DNA from: an uncultured Coriobacteriaceae bacterium
Lineage (GTDB): Bacteria; Actinomycetota; Coriobacteriia; Coriobacteriales; UMGS124
Direction of reading: 5' to 3'
Length of the DNA: 5,746 nt
NCBI GenBank assembly: GCA_902783515.1
Contig: CACZRK010000108.1
Coordinates: 1-5,746 of the forward strand
Positions 3,769 to 5,746 of this stretch are shown one piece after another (position 1 is the first letter of the stretch; each line of letters starts with the position of its first letter). A program made the translations under genes and the position numbers. The notes beneath the pieces are model-generated. The model was not told the DNA's origin. It ran no database searches and saw only the letters and a list, made by a program, of their open reading frames with translations.

Positions 3769-5746
3769 GTGCGCGTACTCTGCTTCAGCGAGAAGTGGGA
3801 GTCGGGCGGCATCGAGTCGCTGCTCACGAGCCTGTACGAGACCATGGACCTTCGCGATCGCGACGGGGCGCCCCTGCAGGTAGACATCGTCGCGTGCGAG
3901 TACGAGCCGGGCATCTACGACGACCGGCTTGCGGCGCGCGGCCTGAGCGTGCGGCAGCTGTCGGGATCGACGCGCGACTACCGGCGCAACCTCGCCATGT
4001 TTGACGAGCTGCTCCGCGAGCGGCGCTACGACGTCGCGCACCTGAACCTCTACGAGGGACTCGCGCTGCTGTTCGCGCGCCATGCGCGACGGGCTGGCGT
4101 GGGGCGCGTGATCGTCCACAGCCACAACGCAGGGCTGCGCCCCAGCTCGCTGCGGTCCCTCAAGATGGCGCTGCACCGCGCCAGCGTCCGGGTGCTGGCG
4201 GACGACGCCGACCTGCGCTGGGCACCGTCGCAGGCCGCGGCGCGCTTTCTGTTCGGAGATCGCCCGTGGACGCTGGTGCCCAACGGCATCCGCCTGGGTG
4301 ACTTCGCCTTCAGCGCCGCCAGACGCGTCGAGACGCGCCGGCGGCTCGGTCTTGCGGAGGGGGACTTCGCGATGGGGTGCGTCGGGCGACTCGTCGCGCA
4401 GAAGAACCAGGCCTTTCTGATCGACCTGCTCGCGCGCTCCCGTGCCGGGGACGATGGGGTGACGCTCCCGTCGCATGCGCGTCTCGTGCTGGTGGGGCAG
4501 GGCGACGACGAGGCGCGGCTGCGCGAGCGGGCGCGGGCGCGTGGCGTGCAGGACGTCGTCACCTTCACGGGGGCGTCCGATGACATGGCGAGCCTCTACC
4601 AGGCGATGGACGTGCTCTGCATGCCCTCGCTGTTCGAGGGGTTGGGCATCGTCGCGGTGGAGGCGCAGGCCAGCGGCCTGCCCGTGGTGTGCTCGCGGGC
4701 GATCCCTCCCGAGGCGCAGGCGACGTCCCTGCTGAGCTATGCCGACGTCGAGCCGGTCTCGTGGGCGGCCGCCGTGCGCGCCGCGCGGGGCGTTGTGCGG
4801 GCGGACGCGACCGAGCAGCTTCGTCGCGCCGGGTATGACCTCGCCGACATGGCCGCCTTCGTGCGCGGGGCCTACCTGGGAGAGGAGCCGCGTCGGGTCG
4901 TGGTCCCCGCGACGACGCCCGTCGCGCCTGCGCCGTCAGACGCGTCACCTGCGCTGGTCAGCGTCATCATCCCCGTCTATCGGGTCGAGCCGTACCTGCG
5001 CGCGTGCGTGGACAGCGTGCGGGCTCAGACGCACGAGGCCCTGGACATCATCCTCGTGGACGACGGCTCGCCCGACGCGTGTCCGGCGATCTGCGACGAG
5101 TACGCCGCGGCGGACGCGCGCGTGCGCGTGATCCACCAGGCCAACGGGGGGCTCTCCGCCGCGCGCAACGCAGGGCTTGGAATCGCGCGCGGCTCGTTCG
5201 TCTCGTTCGTCGACAGCGACGACGTGCTCGCGCCGACGTTCGTGGAGACGTTGCTGGGCGCGTGCGAGCGCACGGGCGCGGCGGTCGCCCAGTGCGGGTT
5301 CGCGCGTGATCGGGCGTGCCTGGACCGCCCGCCCTTCGACCGCCGTCGCGCCCAGCAACGTCCGTCCGCGGCCGAGGCGCCCTCGGCCGAAGCGTCGCAC
5401 TTCGCCGTGCTCACTGCCCGCGAGGCCTCGCGGCGCCTGGCGCAGGACGGCAGCGGTGCCTTCACGGTCGTGTGGGACAAGCTCTACCGGCGCGAGCTGC
5501 TCGATGGCGTGCGGTTCCCGGTCGGACGACAGCATGAGGACGAGTTCGTCACCTATCGACTGCTGTGGGGTGCCGCGTCGGTCGCTGTCACCGACGACGT
5601 CCTCTACTTTTACCGCCAGCGTCCGACCAGCACGATGGGGGCCGGCTTCAGTCGCAGGAGCCTTGACGCCATCGACGCGCTGGGGGAGCGCCTTGCGTTC
5701 TATCAGGCGCACGACGCGCCCGAGCTGGTCACGCTCACGCAGGCGC
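3769..5746 (+). CDS. Bifunctional glycosyltransferase, GT4-GT2 fusion (3' partial)
   Basis: One uninterrupted frame of 659 codons continues past the window edge. Residues 1 to about 370 form a GT4 (GT-B fold) enzyme resembling EpsF-type transferases: GGIE loop (13-16), IVHSHN (115-120), VPNGI before the second half, VGRLVAQKNQ (205-214), LVLVGQG, and the donor-binding E-x7-E pair E290/E298 in SLFEGLGIVAVEA. A Pro/Ala-rich linker (about 374-395) follows. Residues 397 onward are a GT2 (GT-A fold) enzyme: VSVIIPVY (397-404), LVDDGSPD (429-436), NGGLSAARNAG, the metal-binding DSDD (482-485), VWDKLYRREL and the acidic HEDE (589-592). Both catalytic halves look intact, so one protein probably adds two successive sugars to a lipid-linked glycan on the cytoplasmic face. 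It lies 115 bp after the priming transferase. The start at GTG 3769 gives the expected GT4 N-terminus (MRVLCFS). Donor and acceptor sugars are unknown, and the C-terminus is missing. Confidence 0.9.
   Translation, partial: MRVLCFSEKWESGGIESLLTSLYETMDLRDRDGAPLQVDIVACEYEPGIYDDRLAARGLSVRQLSGSTRDYRRNLAMFDELLRERRYDVAHLNLYEGLALLFARHARRAGVGRVIVHSHNAGLRPSSLRSLKMALHRASVRVLADDADLRWAPSQAAARFLFGDRPWTLVPNGIRLGDFAFSAARRVETRRRLGLAEGDFAMGCVGRLVAQKNQAFLIDLLARSRAGDDGVTLPSHARLVLVGQGDDEARLRERARARGVQDVVTFTGASDDMASLYQAMDVLCMPSLFEGLGIVAVEAQASGLPVVCSRAIPPEAQATSLLSYADVEPVSWAAAVRAARGVVRADATEQLRRAGYDLADMAAFVRGAYLGEEPRRVVVPATTPVAPAPSDASPALVSVIIPVYRVEPYLRACVDSVRAQTHEALDIILVDDGSPDACPAICDEYAAADARVRVIHQANGGLSAARNAGLGIARGSFVSFVDSDDVLAPTFVETLLGACERTGAAVAQCGFARDRACLDRPPFDRRRAQQRPSAAEAPSAEASHFAVLTAREASRRLAQDGSGAFTVVWDKLYRRELLDGVRFPVGRQHEDEFVTYRLLWGAASVAVTDDVLYFYRQRPTSTMGAGFSRRSLDAIDALGERLAFYQAHDAPELVTLTQA

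Noticed and set aside
3700..4476. Minus-strand open frame of 258 codons, and another at 4945-5712
   Set aside because: Both are antisense to the continuous GT4-GT2 frame, whose motifs are unambiguous.

Overview
The window reads as a GC-rich chromosomal segment from an anaerobic actinobacterium, most likely a member of the Coriobacteriia (an Olsenella/Atopobium/Collinsella-type organism). This rests on the very high GC, the G/C-ending codons, a TorD-family molybdoenzyme chaperone and a capsule-type sugar transferase with a 'TCFWQT' C-terminal signature. The taxonomic call is inference. Four protein-coding genes are supported; the last runs off the right edge.

Positions 1-615 hold no convincing protein gene but clear nucleic-acid structure. 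Two near-identical hairpin units (43-88 and 135-182) have perfect inner stems, compensatory base changes and, on the minus strand, GNRA tetraloops (GCGA and GCAA). A good leftward sigma70-type promoter (TTGACA, 16 bp, TATTCT; 300 down to 273) points at them. They may therefore form a structured RNA or leader for a gene beyond the left edge. The promoter lies inside an imperfect 18-bp inverted repeat (240-257 and 353-370), with a 13-bp palindrome at 340-352.

Positions 616-1443 encode peptidyl-tRNA hydrolase (Pth) with a long low-complexity N-terminal extension. Convergent to it, 2430 down to 1522 encodes a TorD-family chaperone with an acidic insertion built from a 9-bp repeat; no molybdoenzyme gene is beside it.

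Positions 2431-2945 form a roughly 515-bp divergent intergenic region with locally AT-rich stretches and a candidate rightward promoter. After it begins a surface-glycan locus. First comes a minimal monotopic phosphoglycosyl transferase (2946-3653), which would load the first sugar phosphate onto undecaprenyl phosphate. Then comes a long single reading frame (3769 to the window end) that joins a GT4 and a GT2 glycosyltransferase in one polypeptide. Together they look like the opening steps of lipid-linked polysaccharide assembly: priming, then addition of further sugars. A strong stem-loop lies between the two genes.
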